DNA from: Dokdonella_A sp039926025 | GTDB taxonomy: Bacteria; Pseudomonadota; Gammaproteobacteria; Xanthomonadales; Rhodanobacteraceae | Assembly (NCBI GenBank): GCA_039926025.1 | Contig: JBDSXV010000183.1 | Span: forward strand, 1 to 6,204 | Length of the DNA stretch: 6,204 nucleotides | Reading direction: 5' to 3' | Notes under the pieces: generated by a model | Told to the model about the DNA's origin: nothing | Seen by the model: the letters and a program-made list of their open reading frames with translations, nothing else | Database searches by the model: none | Shown: in pieces, positions 3,674-6,204 of the stretch | Position numbering within the stretch: the first letter of the stretch is position 1 | Layout: every line of letters begins with the position of its first letter | Made by a program: the position numbers and the translations under genes

Positions 3674-6204
3674 GTGGATGCCCGACGCTGGCAGCGTATC
3701 GGCGCGATCTTCGATGAGATGGTCGATACGCCGATCGATGCGCGCGCCAGCTTGTTCGATCGCCTTTGCGGCGACGATGCCCGCTTGCGTGGCGAAGTCG
3801 AAGCATTGCTGGTCGCCGATGAAGGCGCGGAACGATTTGATCAGGGCCTGGTTTCCGCGCGCAACAGCGCCGTCGCGGATTGGGCGGAGAACGACGACGT
3901 CCAGAGCGTTCGCGCCGGCGAGCGCATCGGCCCGTGGCGCCTCATCGAAGAGCTCGGTCGCGGCGGCATGGGCGTGGTATGGCTGGCCGAACGGGCTGAT
4001 GGTGAGTTCGAACAGCGTGCGGCGCTGAAACTGATCAAGCGCGGCATGGACAGTGAAGCGGTGCTGGCGCGCTTCCGGCGCGAGCGCCAGATCCTTGCAC
4101 GCCTGGAACATCCGCATATCGGACGCCTGCTCGACGGCGGCATAGCCGCTGACGGGCTGCCGTATTTCGCGATGGAACATGTCGAAGGCCTGCCGTTGTT
4201 GCGTTACGCCGCGCAGCTCCAACTCGGACTGGAAGATCGGATCCGGCTGATTCTGGATATTTGCTCCGCAGTCCAGTTTGCTCATCGTCAATTGGTGGTC
4301 CACCTCGACCTGAAGCCTTCGAATGTGCTGATCACGTCGAGTGGAGCCGTGAAGTTGCTCGACTTCGGCATCGCCAAACTGCTCGGCGGAGAAATGAGTC
4401 AGGCAACACAAACCGGCGATGCCCGGGATCGACCGCTGACACCCGCCTACGCTTCGCCCGAACAACTCAGCGGCGCGCCTGTCAGCACGGCGACCGATGT
4501 CTACGCACTGGGCGCGATCCTGTACGAATTGCTGACCGACCGACGACCGCACGATCTCGGTGATGCACCGACGCGGGAGGAAATCCGCAAACGACTCGAG
4601 AGCTCGGCGCCGCCAGCACCGAGCAAACGCGTCGCGGTCGATGGACCGGTGTCGACGCGCCGCTTGCGCGGCGATCTCGACACGATTGCGCTCACGGCGC
4701 TCAGGCGCGAACCGGACCGACGCTACGCAACCGTGGACGCGCTCGCAGTGGATCTGCGCAGCTATCTGGATGGGCGCCCGATTGCCGCGCAACGCGACAG
4801 CGTCGTCTACCGCAGTGGCAAGTTCCTGCGACGCCATCGTCTTGGCGTCGCTTTTGCGAGCTTCGCATTGCTTGGGTTGTTTGCCGCGACCGCATTCGCG
4901 TTGTTGGAAGCGGCGCGTGCACGTGCGCAGGCGCGGCAGGCCGAGGCCGTTACAGGTTTTCTCATCGACACGTTCCGCGTCGCCGATCCCAAGGGCGCGC
5001 CCGGCGGCGTCAAGCTGACCGCGCTGGACGTGCTCGATGCCGGTGCCCAGCGACTGGACGCCCAACTCACCGACCAGCCCGAATTGGCAGCACGCTTCGC
5101 GTCGGTGCTGGGGGCGATCTATCTGGAGCTGGGCCAATACGATCGCGCGATTGCGCTGCTCCAGCGGTCACTCGATTCCCAAGGCGCCACGACCGATGAT
5201 TCGGCAAGGGCGGACATCACAGCGCAGCTTGCCCGTGCTCAATACGAGAAGGGTGACTATGTGGCTGCCGGAAAAAGTTCGGAATCTGCGCTGGCTGCCC
5301 ATCGCGCGCGCAAAGGCGCGAATAGCGCTGTAGCGGCCAGCGATCTCGCCCTACAGGGCGAGATTGCACGTCGCCAAGGCGATTTCAAGAAAGCGGAGCC
5401 GCTATTGCAGCGGGCACTGACTATTTCCCGGGCGACCCTGAAATCGCCGGACGCAAGAATCGCGGCTGGCCTGAACGAGCTGGCCGTGCTCTACAGCGAC
5501 ATGCATCGGCTCGACGAAGGTGCCGCGCTGACCGAAGAATCGCTCGCGATGTTTCGAGCGATATACGGCGAAAACCATCTCGACGTTGCCGAGAACCTGA
5601 TCAATCTCGGTGCGTTCCGCATGCAGACAGGCCGTGCCGCCGATGCGCTGCCGCTGCTGGAGCAGGCGACCGCGATCTATCGTCGCTTGTTGCCTGCAGA
5701 CCATCCGCTGCTTGCCACCGCATTGGTCAATCATGCGCGCGCGCTTGATCGCCTCAATCGCTATCTCGACGCCGAACCGTTGTATCTGGAAGCCTTGGCG
5801 ATGCAGCGCCGCGTGCTTGGCGAACAGCATCCCGACGTGGCCGCGACCTTGAACAATCTTGCGGTCCTGCACATGCACATGGACGATTTCGCCGGCGGCG
5901 CCGAGTACAGCCGCCAGGCGTTTGGCGTCTGGATGGCGCAGGGCAAGCCAGAGCATCCTTTCGCGCTCGGCTCGAAAGCGAACCTCGCGGTTGCATTGCG
6001 TGAATCGGGCGACCTGGTCGAGTCAGAACGGTTGGTTCGTGAGGTGCTGAACGCCCGACGCCAACAGCTGGGTGAAAAACACGTGCTTGTGTCGTTCACC
6101 ATGGATCAACTCGGCATCGTCCTGCGCCTTTCCGGCCATCCGGCCGAAGCGGTAGAGCAGCATCGCCAGGCACAAGCCTTGCGCGAAGGTGCGCCGGGAA
6201 TGCC
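3674..6204 (+). CDS. Transmembrane Ser/Thr protein kinase with C-terminal TPR array (3' truncated by window edge)
   Basis: This is a Hanks-type kinase; 843 codons are visible without a stop. Residues 2-60 are a helical N-terminal leader typical of this subgroup (RWQRIGAIFDEMVDTP, then LRGEVEALLVADE). The kinase domain spans about 88-370. It has the Gly-rich loop G95-R-G-G-M-G-V-V, ATP-binding Lys K119 in AALKL, helix-C Glu E137, and the catalytic loop H210-L-D212-L-K-P-S-N217. It also has D230-F-G, S261-P-E in place of APE, D275-V-Y-A-L-G and subdomain XI Arg near 350. All core catalytic residues are present, so it should be active, but the HRD Arg is Leu. One transmembrane helix lies at about 391-411, preceded by KFLRRHR. 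By the positive-inside rule the kinase is cytoplasmic and the rest periplasmic. A short Ala/Arg-rich helix (412-426) leads into TPR-like units from about 471. From 638 they repeat every 42 residues, with GEQHPDVA-type joints. The probable substrate is the sigma factor encoded just upstream. The C-terminal end lies beyond the window. Confidence 0.93.
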   Translation, partial: MDARRWQRIGAIFDEMVDTPIDARASLFDRLCGDDARLRGEVEALLVADEGAERFDQGLVSARNSAVADWAENDDVQSVRAGERIGPWRLIEELGRGGMGVVWLAERADGEFEQRAALKLIKRGMDSEAVLARFRRERQILARLEHPHIGRLLDGGIAADGLPYFAMEHVEGLPLLRYAAQLQLGLEDRIRLILDICSAVQFAHRQLVVHLDLKPSNVLITSSGAVKLLDFGIAKLLGGEMSQATQTGDARDRPLTPAYASPEQLSGAPVSTATDVYALGAILYELLTDRRPHDLGDAPTREEIRKRLESSAPPAPSKRVAVDGPVSTRRLRGDLDTIALTALRREPDRRYATVDALAVDLRSYLDGRPIAAQRDSVVYRSGKFLRRHRLGVAFASFALLGLFAATAFALLEAARARAQARQAEAVTGFLIDTFRVADPKGAPGGVKLTALDVLDAGAQRLDAQLTDQPELAARFASVLGAIYLELGQYDRAIALLQRSLDSQGATTDDSARADITAQLARAQYEKGDYVAAGKSSESALAAHRARKGANSAVAASDLALQGEIARRQGDFKKAEPLLQRALTISRATLKSPDARIAAGLNELAVLYSDMHRLDEGAALTEESLAMFRAIYGENHLDVAENLINLGAFRMQTGRAADALPLLEQATAIYRRLLPADHPLLATALVNHARALDRLNRYLDAEPLYLEALAMQRRVLGEQHPDVAATLNNLAVLHMHMDDFAGGAEYSRQAFGVWMAQGKPEHPFALGSKANLAVALRESGDLVESERLVREVLNARRQQLGEKHVLVSFTMDQLGIVLRLSGHPAEAVEQHRQAQALREGAPGM
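5585..6187 (+). repeat. TPR repeats with regular 42-residue (126-nt) period in the kinase
   Basis: Five consecutive units begin near residues 638, 680, 722, 764 and 806. Each has an A-x-x-LxNLA-like first helix, a G/D-x-x-x-x-A turn and an EQAxxIYRRxL-like second helix, joined by G-E-x-H-P-like loops. This is the 42-residue TPR style of kinesin-light-chain-like proteins (TPR_12). More degenerate TPRs precede them from about residue 471 (5084). The array probably binds a peptide or protein ligand; the ligand is unknown. Confidence 0.8.

Noticed and set aside
3668..5137. A 489-codon open frame on the minus strand across the kinase gene.
   Set aside because: It lies wholly opposite the kinase catalytic domain, whose motifs are all intact on the + strand. 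Its translation shows no domain and is rich in Arg, Gln, Ala and His, as expected for a mirror frame of GC-rich coding DNA.
5402..5956. A 184-codon minus-strand open frame within the TPR region.
   Set aside because: The + strand encodes regular 42-residue TPRs here; the opposite frame is a by-product of that repeat.

Overview
The window is GC-rich, densely coding DNA with every supported gene on the + strand. It looks like a gammaproteobacterium of the Xanthomonadales/Lysobacterales type (Rhodanobacteraceae or Lysobacter-like). The evidence is a MiaB that matches the enterobacterial protein closely, a secreted delta-60 repeat protein ending in a short IFANGFD tail, and a TIGR02999-type sigma factor next to a TPR Ser/Thr kinase. 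The lineage is inferred from protein style only.

Layout: 1-651 is the 3' part of miaB (tRNA methylthiotransferase), cut by the left window edge. It is followed after 3 nt by a GNAT acetyltransferase gene (655-1149). A 216-nt non-coding gap leads to a GTG-started gene for a secreted delta-60 (beta-propeller-like) repeat protein (1366-2880). A 245-nt gap holding a GC-rich hairpin precedes an ECF-type sigma factor gene (about 3126-3671). Two nucleotides after its stop, a large membrane Ser/Thr kinase gene starts (GTG at 3674) and stays open to the right edge (843 codons visible, 3' end missing).

The left pair is housekeeping: tRNA modification plus a small-molecule or amino-acid acetyltransferase. 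The right part looks like a signalling module. A membrane kinase with a cytoplasmic catalytic domain, one transmembrane helix and a long, probably periplasmic TPR array is translationally coupled to a sigma factor. That sigma factor lacks most of the acidic DAED residues normally used in region 2.2 and has two threonines there. This resembles the logic of the EcfP-PknT pair of Vibrio parahaemolyticus, where a kinase activates an ECF sigma factor by phosphorylating a threonine in region 2.2. Whether the neighbouring secreted delta-60 protein is an output of this module is unproven. No mobile element, CRISPR array, tRNA or rRNA was seen.
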